From: Chitinophagales bacterium
Lineage (GTDB): Bacteria > Bacteroidota > Bacteroidia > Chitinophagales > UBA2359
Length of the DNA: 64,000 nt
NCBI GenBank assembly: GCA_020636475.1
Contig: JACJXU010000001.1
Coordinates: 248,001 to 312,000, forward strand
Direction of reading: 5' to 3'
Positions within the stretch are counted from its first letter, which is position 1. Every line of letters begins with the position of its first letter. The position numbers and the translations under genes were made by a program. The notes below the pieces were generated by a model that ran no database searches, was not told where the DNA came from, and saw nothing but the letters and a program-made list of their open reading frames with translations. Below are positions 25,970 to 35,985 of the stretch, one piece after another.

Positions 25970-26092
25970 AAGCCATAATCCGCAATTATCAATAACAACT
26001 ACAAATTATTTAAAGTATTGTATTTTATTTATAAAAAATGAGCCACAATCCCTACTTATTTTATTGTTTTTACTATTTTGCTAATATTTAGT
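25963..26092 (-). repeat. Array direct repeat, partial copy D (noncoding part only)
   Basis: 130 bp matching 22788-22917 without gaps, with about five differences. It is the leader of unit 1. Homology stops at TTTAGT, where the internal copies continue into the C-terminal codons and this one continues as ACCTGTTT. Confidence 0.85.
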
Positions 26093-26131
26093 ACCTGTTT
26101 CTCCCTCAAAACAAGCAATAGGCTTCTGCCC

Positions 26132-27952
26132 TTAAAACGCCTGCAACTTCACCAAATTGCTGTACTCGCCTTGCAGGTCTATCAGTTCTTGGTGGGTGCC
26201 GCGCTCTACAATTTTGCCGTTATTCATTACCAAAATTTCATCGGCGGCCTGTATGGTAGAAAGGCGGTGGGCAATAACCAAACTGGTGCGGTTTTTCATC
26301 AGTTCGGTAAGCGATTGCTGCACCAATTTTTCCGATTCGGAGTCTAAGGCAGAAGTAGCTTCGTCCAAAATAAGTAGCTGCGGATTGCGCAAAATAGCGC
26401 GGGCAATGGTAATGCGTTGTCGCTGACCACCACTTAGTTTGCTGCCGCGCTCCCCTACGCTGGTTTGGTAGCCCTGCGCCAATTTTTCAATAAATTCGTG
26501 AGCATTGGCAATGCGGGCAGCTTTTTCTACTGCTTCGGTCGAGGCGTTGTCCATACCAAATGCGATGTTGTTGAAAACGGTATCGTTAAACAAAACCGCT
26601 TCTTGGTTTACAATACCCAAGAGTTGGCGCAAGTCGGCAGTGCGAATGTTTTTAAGATTAATGTCGTCTATCAAAATTTCGCCTTCCGCAATGTCATAAA
26701 AACGCGACAGCAAGTCAGCAATAGTCGTTTTTCCCGAACCCGACTGTCCCACTAAGGCAATAGTTTTTCCTTTGGGAAGCGTAAAATTGATGTTTTGTAA
26801 GACCGCGCGCTCGTTGTTGTAGGTGAAGTTTACGTTTTTAAATTCAACTTTATCGGATAAATGTGTTTTTGCAACCGCATTATCATTTTCCTTAATACGA
26901 ATAGGCGTTTCCAAAATTTCATTGATTCTGTTCAACGAAGCCATCCCTTTTTGAATGTTGTACCAAGCCGTAGCAAAAGATTTGGCGGGCGTAATCATTT
27001 GAAAAAATATACCCAAAAAAGTGATGAACATCGCGGCATCTAAACTACTGCTCTTGTTGAGTACGCCCAAACCACCAAAATACAAAATTGCCACAAACAC
27101 ACATACACCCAAAAACTCGGAAAGCGGCGCAGAAAGGTCGCGGCGGCGAAAAAGATTAGTCTGATAGGCAAAATGTTGGTCGTTTTCGGTCTGCATTTTT
27201 GCTTTCATCCAAGTTTCGGCATGCTGTGCTTTTATAATACGCAGCCCGCCAATCGATTCTTCTACAATACTGAGCAGTGCAGACAGTTGCGCCTGTGCTT
27301 GCAGTGAGGCTTGCTTCAGCACTTTTCCCAAACTGCCAATAATCCAGCCGCTTATTGGCAATACCAACAGCACCATTAGCGTGAGGCTGGGACTTATAAT
27401 CCACATCAATATCAGCGAGAGAATAATCATCAAAGGCTCACGAAAAATAATTTCTATCATACTGAGCATACTCCACTCCACTTCTTGCGCATCGGCGGTA
27501 ATGCGCGTGAGCAAATCGCCTTTGCGCTGTTCGGTAAAATAGCCGATAGGAAGCGAAAGCAATTTGTCGTAAATCTTGTTGCGAATATCGCGCACAATAC
27601 CATTGCGCAGCGGAGCCAGCCAAAACAAAGCCATGTATCGCCCTAAATTTTTTAGGAAAAACATACCAATAATCAGCGCGCAAATGAACAATAAGGCTTG
27701 TTCCGTGCCGCGTGTTGCAATAATATTACTCAGAAAAAAATTGAAGTTTTGGGAAATGCTTTCTTTGTTAAAAGCTAAAGGCGGGGCATTTTTCACCAAA
27801 TCTTGTGTACCAAAAAGCAAGTTCAAAAAGGGCCAAACCATTAATACCGAAAACAGCGAAAAAACGACTGTAAACAAGTTGGACAACATGTTGAGCAATG
27901 CGTAAAAACGATAGGGTTTCAGATAAGCCCAAAAGGTACGATATAAATTCAT
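26132..27952 (-). CDS. ABC transporter, MsbA-like (ATP-binding and membrane domains fused)
   Basis: A 606-residue half-transporter exporter. The six-helix membrane domain covers about residues 15-330. The ATPase domain has Walker A VGQSGSGKTT, signature LSGGQRQRITIARA and Walker B LLILDEATSALD. Likely a lipid A or other lipid/drug flippase of the inner membrane; the substrate cannot be told from sequence. It follows bcp by 37 bp. Confidence 0.92.
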   Translation of the reverse strand: MNLYRTFWAYLKPYRFYALLNMLSNLFTVVFSLFSVLMVWPFLNLLFGTQDLVKNAPPLAFNKESISQNFNFFLSNIIATRGTEQALLFICALIIGMFFLKNLGRYMALFWLAPLRNGIVRDIRNKIYDKLLSLPIGYFTEQRKGDLLTRITADAQEVEWSMLSMIEIIFREPLMIILSLILMWIISPSLTLMVLLVLPISGWIIGSLGKVLKQASLQAQAQLSALLSIVEESIGGLRIIKAQHAETWMKAKMQTENDQHFAYQTNLFRRRDLSAPLSEFLGVCVFVAILYFGGLGVLNKSSSLDAAMFITFLGIFFQMITPAKSFATAWYNIQKGMASLNRINEILETPIRIKENDNAVAKTHLSDKVEFKNVNFTYNNERAVLQNINFTLPKGKTIALVGQSGSGKTTIADLLSRFYDIAEGEILIDDINLKNIRTADLRQLLGIVNQEAVLFNDTVFNNIAFGMDNASTEAVEKAARIANAHEFIEKLAQGYQTSVGERGSKLSGGQRQRITIARAILRNPQLLILDEATSALDSESEKLVQQSLTELMKNRTSLVIAHRLSTIQAADEILVMNNGKIVERGTHQELIDLQGEYSNLVKLQAF

Positions 27953-27989
27953 CGGGCGAAAATACAGCTAAAAAATGGCGAATACCGGT

Positions 27990-28454
27990 TTATAACGCAA
28001 ATATTTGCTCGCTGTGGTCTTTGGTATTTACTTCGTCAATAATGTGGGTAATAATACCTTTTTCTATTACAAAAGTAGTGCGGTAAATTCCTTCGTAGGT
28101 TTTTCCCATAAATTTTTTAGTACCCCACACACCATAACTGCTCGCTATTTCGTGGTTGGTATCGCTTAATAAGGGAAAAGGCAAGTCGAACTTTTGGGCA
28201 AATTTTTGATGCGAACTCAGCTTGTCGGGACTGATACCCAACAACACATAGCCTTTGTCTTGTAGCGTGCGGTAATTATCGCGGAGATTGCAGGCTTGTG
28301 CCGTACAGCCGGGCGTATTGTCTTTGGGATAAAAGTACAGCACCAATTTTTGTTCAAAGTAATTGGCTAACTGGTGAATGTTTCCGTCTTGGTCTTGTGC
28401 CGAAAATTCAGGCGCAACATCGCCCACTTTTAGGGGTGTTTTTCCTAAGTTCAT
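27990..28454 (-). CDS. bcp: Thioredoxin-dependent thiol peroxidase (peroxiredoxin Q / Bcp)
   Basis: 154 residues from the ATG at 28454 (MNLGKTPLKVGDVAPEF), the normal family length. The peroxidatic cysteine is in PGCTAQACNLRD, with the resolving cysteine five residues later, the atypical 2-Cys Bcp pattern. It reduces hydroperoxides with thioredoxin. A longer in-frame ORF up to 28577 would overlap the upstream gene and is not supported. Confidence 0.93.
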   Translation of the reverse strand: MNLGKTPLKVGDVAPEFSAQDQDGNIHQLANYFEQKLVLYFYPKDNTPGCTAQACNLRDNYRTLQDKGYVLLGISPDKLSSHQKFAQKFDLPFPLLSDTNHEIASSYGVWGTKKFMGKTYEGIYRTTFVIEKGIITHIIDEVNTKDHSEQIFAL

Positions 28455-28510
28455 ATTTTTCTCAATAAAATGAATGATACTTCCTAACATTTTTTGGCTA
28501 TGTAACAGCA

Positions 28511-29782
28511 TTAGTTCGCATTTTGTTTGCTTTGTGGGTAAAGAATAAAACTCATCAATACCGGAAACAACAAGCAAAGTACAATGGAACGGTAGCGAAA
28601 TATAGCTCCCAAATTGTCAATCGTCAAGCCAATGAGCAGGCAAATAGCCATTGCCAAGCAAAAAGATAAACACACTATTGCAGTACTTTGTAGCAGCAAC
28701 TTTTTTCTGCGAACTATTGCCGTTATACTTAAAAAAATTAGCACTATATTTTCGCCCCAAAACAACCAGTACAATTTGTTTGTACCATAGTCCAAAGTAG
28801 GAAAACCCAATACATTGTTTATCGCCTGCGGAATGCCTTGTATAAATCCGTACCAAGTGGGAGCCATCGGCGACAAAAATATATCGCTGTTGCCATTGTA
28901 ATATTGCAAAAACAAAGATTGGATATAGGCTATACGCGCAAAAATATTGAAAGAAGGAAAAATATTGCCCAAAACACTTACCAACCCAAAACTCACCAAC
29001 ACCACTGCGGCAAAAACATAGGTGGCTTTGTATTTTTTTAAGCGAGAAAAACGCGCCAGAAAATACGCAAAAACCAAGGGCAAAAGCATTAGAAAATAAT
29101 AATTGCGCACCAAATACACGCCCCAAAGACACAACAACAACCAAAACAGTTGTGGCGCATATTGCCACGAAAAGGCTTTTGTTTTTTGTAATAAATAAAA
29201 AATATTTCCCAACAAAAAAACACTCAAAGCCTCTTTGTGCATACCCGATGTCCAAAACAAAACACTCGGAAAAAGGAGTCCTCCTATCCAGAAAGTATTG
29301 CGGAGTTTAGGATAGTTTTCCACCCAAGCAATGTAGAAACGAAACAGACCTACCGTAGAAACAAATGCGGCAAACAAAGCGTGCGTGTAAATATATCCGC
29401 GCGAAAACAAGGCTAAAAAAGCATTCAGCCGAATAACGGTATAAGCGTTGGTGTTGTACCAACTGCCCACGCCTTCAATCATTTCTGCCAGTTCGGGCGT
29501 TGGCGCAGTACCATTGGGACCCAAAACCATACGAAAATACAAGTAAGCCCGCTGCGGCATCAGATTATCGTAGATGTACATACCTTTCTTGAAATAATTT
29601 ACCACATCGGTGCCGCCATACCAGCGCACATGCAGTATTACATACAATATTGCCAAGCCTATTTTTAGCACAAACAAAGCCAGCACTCCCCGTGCAGCAG
29701 ACTTTCCGCCCCACTTGTTCCCTTGCGTGTACAAGTAATATCCCAGCAAGAGGGCATATAATAAAAAGAGGAGTATTTTCAA
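28511..29782 (-). CDS. Polytopic membrane protein, function unknown
   Basis: 423 residues with about ten to eleven hydrophobic segments, a TTG start at 29782 and a short polar C-terminus. The late motif NLGAIFRYR recalls EpsG- or Wzy-like polysaccharide membrane proteins, and YGGTDVVNYF in the first loop looks like a conserved periplasmic segment. I do not assign a function. It precedes bcp and the ABC exporter on the same strand. Confidence 0.75.
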   Translation of the reverse strand: MKILLFLLYALLLGYYLYTQGNKWGGKSAARGVLALFVLKIGLAILYVILHVRWYGGTDVVNYFKKGMYIYDNLMPQRAYLYFRMVLGPNGTAPTPELAEMIEGVGSWYNTNAYTVIRLNAFLALFSRGYIYTHALFAAFVSTVGLFRFYIAWVENYPKLRNTFWIGGLLFPSVLFWTSGMHKEALSVFLLGNIFYLLQKTKAFSWQYAPQLFWLLLCLWGVYLVRNYYFLMLLPLVFAYFLARFSRLKKYKATYVFAAVVLVSFGLVSVLGNIFPSFNIFARIAYIQSLFLQYYNGNSDIFLSPMAPTWYGFIQGIPQAINNVLGFPTLDYGTNKLYWLFWGENIVLIFLSITAIVRRKKLLLQSTAIVCLSFCLAMAICLLIGLTIDNLGAIFRYRSIVLCLLFPVLMSFILYPQSKQNAN

Positions 29783-29915
29783 GATTTATTTAGTTTCGTG
29801 CCTATAAAAAAGCAAAACACAGGGGTAAATTTTGCTTTGCGTAAATATACAATACTAAATCCAAAACAATATACTTATGCTTCTTTTGGCAAAAAATTAA
29901 ATTTCGCCCCGCGTT

Positions 29916-31457
29916 TTATAGTGGAATATTGCCGTGTTTTTTGCGCGGCAGTTTCAGGGCTTTGTTTTCGAGCATGGCAAAACTTTCCATCAACTTTTGC
30001 CGTGTTTTAGATGGTTCTATAATTTCATCGACAAAACCATATTCGGCAGCGAGATAAGGATTGGCAAATTTTTCGGTGTATTCGGCTACTTTTTCGGTGA
30101 GTTTTTCTTCGGGATTTGCAGCTTGCGCAATTTCTTTCTTAAAAATAATTTCTGCCGCACCTTTGGCACCCATTACGGCAATTTCGGCAGAGGGCCAAGC
30201 GTAGTTCATATCCGCGCCAATGTGTTTGGAGTTCATCACATCATAGGCTCCACCATAAGCCTTGCGCGTTATCACCGTCACTTTGGGAACCGTAGCTTCG
30301 CAAAATGCGTACAACAGTTTCGCTCCTTCACTAATAATGCCGTGCCATTCTTGGTCGGTGCCGGGCAAAAATCCGGGCACATCTACCAGCACCAACAAAG
30401 GAATATTAAACGCATCGCAAAAACGCACAAAACGCGCGCCTTTTTTAGAAGCATTTATATCCAATACGCCCGCCAAATGGTTGGGCTGATTGCCCACAAT
30501 GCCTACACTTTTGCCGCCAATACGCGCAAAGCCTACCACAATATTTTCGGCATAGTTTTGATGCGTTTCCAAAAAAGAATTTTCATCGACAAGGTGTTCT
30601 ATCACTTCGCGCATGTCGTAAGGCTGTGAGGCAGTTTCGGGAATAATATCATTGAGTTTTGGACGAAGTTCGTCCGCCGTTTCGTAAGCTGTGGCGGGCG
30701 GCAATTCTTCGCAGTTTTGCGGAATATACGAAAGCAACTGTTTGGCTTGCATAATACAGTGTACTTCGTTGTCGCAGGCAAAATGTGTAACACCACTTTT
30801 ACTGGCGTGTGCGAGTGCGCCGCCCAAATCTTCGGAACTTACTTCTTCGTGGGTAACGGTTTTTACTACATTGGGACCCGTTACAAACATATAACTGGTG
30901 TGTGAAACCATAAAAATAAAATCGGTAATAGCGGGCGAATACACAGCACCGCCGGCACAAGGACCCATAATAAGCGACAACTGCGGCACTACGCCGGAAG
31001 CTAAGGTATTTCGGTAAAAAATATCGGCGTAGCCTCCCAAACTCAAAACCCCTTCTTGAATACGCGCCCCGCCCGAATCATTGAGTCCGATTACAGGTGC
31101 GCCATTTTGCATTGCCAAATCCATAATACGGCATATTTTTTTGGCGTGCGCTTCGGAAAGTGAACCACCAAAAACGGTAAAATCTTGGGAAAAAACATAT
31201 ACTTTTCGCCCGTTTATAGTGCCAAAGCCGGTAATTACGCCATCGCCGTAGTATTTTTCTTGGTCTAAGCCAAAGTCGCTGGAACGATGCCGCACCAGCA
31301 TACCTATTTCCTGAAAAGAATTTTTATCTAAAAGCAAATCCACCCGCTCACGGGCAGTGAGTTTGCCTTTGGCGTGTTGCGATTCGAGGCGTTTTTTGCC
31401 GCCACCTAATAGTGCTTGGGATTGGAGATTATGAAGTGCTGCTAATTTTTCTTGCAT
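29916..31457 (-). CDS. pccB: Acyl-CoA carboxylase beta subunit (propionyl-CoA type)
   Basis: A 513-residue carboxyltransferase that moves CO2 from biotin to propionyl- or methylmalonyl-type acyl-CoA. It has two crotonase-like halves, with motifs [62 protein letters not shown] and [10 protein letters not shown]. The biotin carboxylase at 48047 is a candidate partner, but no biotin-carrier gene is adjacent. It starts 35 bp after the thioesterase gene. Confidence 0.92.
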   Translation of the reverse strand: MQEKLAALHNLQSQALLGGGKKRLESQHAKGKLTARERVDLLLDKNSFQEIGMLVRHRSSDFGLDQEKYYGDGVITGFGTINGRKVYVFSQDFTVFGGSLSEAHAKKICRIMDLAMQNGAPVIGLNDSGGARIQEGVLSLGGYADIFYRNTLASGVVPQLSLIMGPCAGGAVYSPAITDFIFMVSHTSYMFVTGPNVVKTVTHEEVSSEDLGGALAHASKSGVTHFACDNEVHCIMQAKQLLSYIPQNCEELPPATAYETADELRPKLNDIIPETASQPYDMREVIEHLVDENSFLETHQNYAENIVVGFARIGGKSVGIVGNQPNHLAGVLDINASKKGARFVRFCDAFNIPLLVLVDVPGFLPGTDQEWHGIISEGAKLLYAFCEATVPKVTVITRKAYGGAYDVMNSKHIGADMNYAWPSAEIAVMGAKGAAEIIFKKEIAQAANPEEKLTEKVAEYTEKFANPYLAAEYGFVDEIIEPSKTRQKLMESFAMLENKALKLPRKKHGNIPL

Positions 31458-31492
31458 CGTCCGAAATTTTTGGCGTGCAATTTAGCAAATTT

Positions 31493-32038
31493 TCAGACAA
31501 AAAGCGATTTCACCGACTCTGCATCTTTGGCTTGCAAGCGTCCGGCAATAATAAGGCGCAATTCGCGGCGTTTCAAGGCTTTTTCGTATTGGGCAATTTC
31601 TTCGGCTGTTTGCGGACTTACGACAGCTACCTTGCGCGGGCGGCTATTGCTATCTAATGCGACAAAAGTATAGTAGGCATCGTTGCAAAAATACTTGGTT
31701 TTGGAAGGAATGTTTTCGGCATTTACGGTAAGATATACTTCTATGGAAGTATTGAAAGCGCGTGTAACTTTTGCTTCGATGGTTACAACATCGCCGAGTT
31801 TTATAGGATTGTAAAAGCTCACCTGATCTACCGAGACGGTAACAACCGTTGTTTCGGCATGTTTGCCGGCGGCAATGGCAGAGGCAATGTCCATCCAGTG
31901 CAAAATTTTGCCGCCTCTTAGGTTGTTGAGTACGTTGGTATCGTTGGGGAGTACCATTTCGGTCATTATAGTAAAAGACTCGGCAGGTGTTTTAGGCTGA
32001 AGTTTTGTGTTTTTATTTTCTTCGTTATTCTGTTGCAT
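31493..32038 (-). CDS. Acyl-CoA thioesterase, hotdog fold (YciA/ACOT type)
   Basis: A 181-residue cytoplasmic enzyme that hydrolyses acyl-CoA. The motif LRGGKILHWMDIASAIAAGKHA holds the hotdog helix, followed by VSFYNPIKLGDVVTIEAKVT. The N-terminal 20 residues are polar and variable. It forms a likely operon with the carboxylase beta subunit. Confidence 0.88.
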   Translation of the reverse strand: MQQNNEENKNTKLQPKTPAESFTIMTEMVLPNDTNVLNNLRGGKILHWMDIASAIAAGKHAETTVVTVSVDQVSFYNPIKLGDVVTIEAKVTRAFNTSIEVYLTVNAENIPSKTKYFCNDAYYTFVALDSNSRPRKVAVVSPQTAEEIAQYEKALKRRELRLIIAGRLQAKDAESVKSLFV

Positions 32039-32091
32039 AATTTTTTGGGGAATTTTTTTCGAGATAAAAACACCTTAGTCGCACGAAAGTT

Positions 32092-33813
32092 TTATTTGAT
32101 GCCTACTATTGCTTCGTTGATATTGATAATATGATCGCCTATGCGCTCGGCACTGTTGATAATGTTGTAGTAAAAAATACTTTCGCGGGCATTGAGGGTT
32201 TTTGCTTCAATGCTTTTGAATATCAATTCCTGCAAATTGGTGCGTGTTTCGTTGATATTTTTTTCTATTTCCCAAACTTTATTCATATCTATTTTAGATT
32301 TTCCCGATTTCAAATTTATATTCATCAGGCGCAACTGGTCGAATACCAAGTCGAATAGTTTTTTTATTTCATTGCGATTGCTTTCGCCAATACGCAAGCC
32401 TTGTTCTTCAATTTTTTCATTGGTAAGCGTCATTTCAAACAAAATATCGCCAATACGCTCCATATCGTTAATCATGCTCAGAATACTCTTAATTTTGTGC
32501 GTACCTTCTTCGCTTATTTCTTCTTCAGAGATTTTAGCTAAAAAGTCGGCAATATCTACTTCCAAGTCGTCTGTAATACCTTCGCGTTTGGCTATTTTAT
32601 TAATGAGTTTTTTGGCATTTTGCGGGCGTTCAAACAAGAGTGTTTGTACGTTGTGAAACATTTTGGCAATCAATTCTCCAAAGTTTTCGGTTTCTTTTTG
32701 CGCTTCGGCAATTGAAATATCGGGTGTGGCAAATGGTCCGCGGGCAATGTGTTTAAGGCTGAAGTCTTCGTCGTCTTCATTGGCAGCATTTTTAACTTTG
32801 CGCGGTTTCACAAATTTTAAAATAAGTTGCTCCATTTGGGGTAGAAATCCGATAAGCAACAGCATATTGGCAATATTGAACATGGTATGAAAAAGCGACA
32901 AGCCCAAAGTAGCATTGGCGCGTGCGGTGGCAGTATTGTCCAAGATAGATACATGCGAAGGCGAAAACCACTCCATCACCTTGTCCACCCACTCAATAAA
33001 ATAAGGGAAAACTAGCAACATCCACGCCACACCAATGAGATTGAACATAGTATGAAAGCGTGCTGCCCTTCGGGCATGAATATTGCCGACCAAGGCAGCT
33101 AAGTTGGCGGTGATGGTAGTGCCAATATTTTCACCCAAAACCATAGCGCAGGCAATAGGAAACGTAATCCAGCCTTCGGCGAGCATAATGAGGGTAATTG
33201 CCATAGTAGCACTCGACGACTGAATGATAATAGTGAGCAACGTACCAATACCAATAAAAAGTAAGGTGGACAAAAAGCCCAGATTGGTGTAGTGTTGTAA
33301 AAAAGATAAAATTTCGGGATTTGCTTTTATGTCGGGAACAGAGTTTTTGAGAAAATCTAAGCCGATGAACAAAATACCAAAACCGATGATAAATTCGCCA
33401 ATGTTGTAGTATTTGGAGTTTTTGAGAAAAATGAGTGGAAATGCCAAACCTATCAGAATGATGGCAATGTTCATGATGTGCATTTTAAACCCAAAAAACG
33501 ACACTATCCAAGCCGTGATGGTAGTACCAATGTTTGCGCCCATTATTACACCCATCGACTGGGCGAGCGAGAACAAGCCTGCATTGACAAAACTCACCAC
33601 CATTACGGTAGTAGCCGACGATGATTGTAGCAGCGACGTGACCAAAAATCCGGTAAATACAGCCAAAAAACGGTTGGAGGTCATGGTACTCAATATTTGG
33701 CGCAACCTACTTCCTGTAAGTTTTTGGATGCCTTCGCTCATGATAAGCATACCATAAATAAATAAGCCCAATGAGCCTAAAAGCATTAAAAAGTCCGTAA
33801 TACCGTAGTTCAT
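32092..33813 (-). CDS. Na/Pi cotransporter family protein with PhoU-like tail
   Basis: A 573-residue NptA/PitB-like transporter. Two inverted membrane repeats carry QSSSATTVMVVSF with GANIGTTITAW and QSSSATMAITLIM with GENIGTTITANL, as in type II Na/phosphate cotransporters. The last 200 residues are a helical PhoU-like domain in the cytoplasm. A -7 box lies 41 bp upstream. Confidence 0.93.
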   Translation of the reverse strand: MNYGITDFLMLLGSLGLFIYGMLIMSEGIQKLTGSRLRQILSTMTSNRFLAVFTGFLVTSLLQSSSATTVMVVSFVNAGLFSLAQSMGVIMGANIGTTITAWIVSFFGFKMHIMNIAIILIGLAFPLIFLKNSKYYNIGEFIIGFGILFIGLDFLKNSVPDIKANPEILSFLQHYTNLGFLSTLLFIGIGTLLTIIIQSSSATMAITLIMLAEGWITFPIACAMVLGENIGTTITANLAALVGNIHARRAARFHTMFNLIGVAWMLLVFPYFIEWVDKVMEWFSPSHVSILDNTATARANATLGLSLFHTMFNIANMLLLIGFLPQMEQLILKFVKPRKVKNAANEDDEDFSLKHIARGPFATPDISIAEAQKETENFGELIAKMFHNVQTLLFERPQNAKKLINKIAKREGITDDLEVDIADFLAKISEEEISEEGTHKIKSILSMINDMERIGDILFEMTLTNEKIEEQGLRIGESNRNEIKKLFDLVFDQLRLMNINLKSGKSKIDMNKVWEIEKNINETRTNLQELIFKSIEAKTLNARESIFYYNIINSAERIGDHIININEAIVGIK

Positions 33814-33853
33814 TTCTATTATTTAAAGAATAAAAATTAGGTGTAAAAACCTA

Positions 33854-33861
33854 CAAAGGTA
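33854..33861 (-). promoter_or_regulatory. -7 box TACCTTTG for the Na/Pi cotransporter gene
   Basis: TAnnTTTG match on the minus strand, ending 40 nt before the ATG at 33813. No clear -33 element. Confidence 0.45.
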
Positions 33862-33919
33862 ATTAGCACATCTAACGTATGTCTTACTTTCTATAATAAA
33901 TTTTTGTTAAATTTAAATC

Positions 33920-35872
33920 TTACGCAGGTCGTTGCGCTTCCAAATCTTCTATTTCCAAGCAAATATTTTCCCACAAGTTCATATTTTCATCTAACTGTGC
34001 TTTGGTATTATTGTATGTTTCCAACTTGGCGGCTATATTTTCGGTGCTGTAAAATGCGTCATCGCTCATTTCTTGTTCTAAGTTGGCTATTTGTTGTTCC
34101 AGTTTGCTTATTTCCTGTTCTATTTTATTGCGCTTGTTGTGCTGTTTTTTTATTTCTTTTTCCAAATCGTACAATGCCTGCTTGCTTAGTGTGGGCGTAT
34201 TGCTTTGTTCGGAAAGGCTTTCTCTGTTGCGGACAATGGTACTTTGGAGTTCGTCTAAGGAGCTGATGTTTTTACTTGCCAAAAAGGCATAAATATCGCC
34301 CAGATGCTGGTGAATATTTCCGTTTTTAAACTCGTAAACTTTGTCGGTGAGTCCTTTCAAAAATTCGCGGTCGTGCGACACCACAATCACCGCTCCATCG
34401 AATTGTTCTATGGCAAATTTTAGCATCTCTTTGGAGCGCATATCCAAGTGGTTGGTCGGTTCGTCCAGCACCAAAAGGTTGGCGGGCTCGAGCATCATTC
34501 TCGCCAATGCCAAACGCGCTTTTTCACCGCCCGAAAGCATTTTCACCTTTTTGTCCACATCTTCGCCACTAAACAAAAACATTCCCAAAAGGCTGCGTAC
34601 CTGCAAGCGCATTTCGCCTGTGGCGGCATTGTCGATGGTGGCAAAAACGGTTTCGTCGCTGTTTAGGCTGTCCGATTGGTTTTGACTGTAGTACGCCATT
34701 TTTACATTATAGCCAATTTCCAAATTTCCCTCCGTAGCTTTTTCTACTTCGGCTATTATTTTGGAAAAAGTCGATTTTCCTTCGCCGTTTTTGCCTACAA
34801 AGGCTACCTTTTCGCCGCGCTCCAACTCAAAATCCAAGCCACGCAATACGTGTAGCTGGTCGTAGTATTTGTGTAAGTTTTCGGTTTTTACAACTATTTT
34901 CCCCGAACGGGGTGCCGGCGGAAAGCGGAATTTTATTTTCGCATTTTCAACATCATCAATTTCTACTTTTTCCAATTTGTCCAACTTTGTAATAAGGGTT
35001 TGGGCAAATGCGGCTTTGTTTTTCTTGGCTCTGAATTTGTTGATAAGTGTTTCGGTGTGTTCAATAAACTTATCTTGCTGTTTTTTCTCGGCAACTTGCT
35101 GCTCGCGGCGTTGTTCGCGCAGTGCCACAAAAGGCGTGTAAGAAACGGGATAATCATACACTTTTCCGTTTACTATTTCTACGGTACGTTGCGTAATAGT
35201 ATCCAAAAAACGCTGGTCGTGCGAAATAACAATAATACTGCCCGGATAATCTGCCATAAACTTTTCAATCCATAAAATAGATTCAATGTCCAAGTGGTTG
35301 GTAGGTTCGTCGAGCAGGAGGTAATCGGGTTTTTGCAGGAGCAATTTCGCCAACTCTACGCGCATGCGCCAACCGCCGCTAAAGTTTTGCAGGGGTACTT
35401 CAAAATCTGCGTCCATAAAACCAAGTCCTTTCAGCACTTTTTCGGTATCGGCGCGCATATTGGCTACACCCAGCAAATGCAGGCGTTCGGTAATATGTGC
35501 TTGCTGTTCCAACAGTTTCATGTACTCCGCCGAAGTAAATTCGGTGTATTCGCTTATTTGCGTGTGTGTTTGTGCGAGGGTTTCTTCCAAGCGTTTTATC
35601 TCTTCAAAAGCCGTAGCGGTTTCTTCATAGACGGTGCGGTGATATTGGTGCTGCAATTCTTGCGGCAAATAGCCGATGCTGGTTTGGGAGGGCATGTCTA
35701 TGTTGCCACTGTCGGGCAGTTGTTGTCCGGCAATAATTTTGAGTAGGGTAGATTTTCCCGCGCCGTTTTTGCCTACCAATGCCATTCGGTCGCGGTCTTT
35801 TATGGTAAAAGATATTTCGTCGAAAAGTGTACGGTCGCCGTAGCGGATAAAAAGATTGTTGATATTAATCAT
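33920..35872 (-). CDS. ABC-F family ATPase
   Basis: A 650-residue soluble tandem ATPase. The first ATPase domain has VGKNGAGKSTLLKII, the second VGKNGEGKSTFSKII, with signatures NFSGGWRMRVELAKLL and LSGGEKARLALARM and two LLLDEPTNHLD/LVLDEPTNHLD Walker B motifs. A linker follows the first domain, and a coiled-coil tail (about 555-640) resembles Uup/YdiF. Probably acts on the ribosome; no target can be assigned. Confidence 0.93.
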   Translation of the reverse strand: MININNLFIRYGDRTLFDEISFTIKDRDRMALVGKNGAGKSTLLKIIAGQQLPDSGNIDMPSQTSIGYLPQELQHQYHRTVYEETATAFEEIKRLEETLAQTHTQISEYTEFTSAEYMKLLEQQAHITERLHLLGVANMRADTEKVLKGLGFMDADFEVPLQNFSGGWRMRVELAKLLLQKPDYLLLDEPTNHLDIESILWIEKFMADYPGSIIVISHDQRFLDTITQRTVEIVNGKVYDYPVSYTPFVALREQRREQQVAEKKQQDKFIEHTETLINKFRAKKNKAAFAQTLITKLDKLEKVEIDDVENAKIKFRFPPAPRSGKIVVKTENLHKYYDQLHVLRGLDFELERGEKVAFVGKNGEGKSTFSKIIAEVEKATEGNLEIGYNVKMAYYSQNQSDSLNSDETVFATIDNAATGEMRLQVRSLLGMFLFSGEDVDKKVKMLSGGEKARLALARMMLEPANLLVLDEPTNHLDMRSKEMLKFAIEQFDGAVIVVSHDREFLKGLTDKVYEFKNGNIHQHLGDIYAFLASKNISSLDELQSTIVRNRESLSEQSNTPTLSKQALYDLEKEIKKQHNKRNKIEQEISKLEQQIANLEQEMSDDAFYSTENIAAKLETYNNTKAQLDENMNLWENICLEIEDLEAQRPA

Positions 35873-35894
35873 AACAAGCGGTCGGTTCTGCCGC

Positions 35895-35902
35895 CAAAAT
35901 TA
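35895..35902 (-). promoter_or_regulatory. -7 box TAATTTTG for the ABC-F gene
   Basis: TAnnTTTG match on the minus strand, ending 22 nt before the ATG at 35872. Confidence 0.45.
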
Positions 35903-35985
35903 CGGAAAATAGTTTAGGGATTGAAAAAATGGGCTTTCGGTTTGTATGGCGTTGTTTTTGGGGGGAGAAATTAGCATTTTCGCCC

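Larger units (their letters stand above)
21555..26096. other. Tandem array of exported-protein cassettes with conserved flanks
   Basis: Seven minus-strand genes in three units (26092-24489, 24488-22913, 22912-21563). Each unit begins with a near-identical 130-bp leader and ends with a gene whose C-terminus is nearly invariant. The body of each unit is different. The whole block lies between copies of TTTAGTACCT (21555-21564 and 26087-26096). It separates the IS982 element from the ABC exporter gene. See findings. Confidence 0.75.

Noticed and set aside
22788-26092. Array repeats as long terminal repeats or IS copies
   Set aside because: They contain C-terminal codons and a leader, have no inverted ends and no transposase, and are direct repeats tied to gene boundaries.
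29934-30629. 231-codon ORF antisense to the carboxylase beta gene
   Set aside because: Same reason: a frame shadow with implausible composition.
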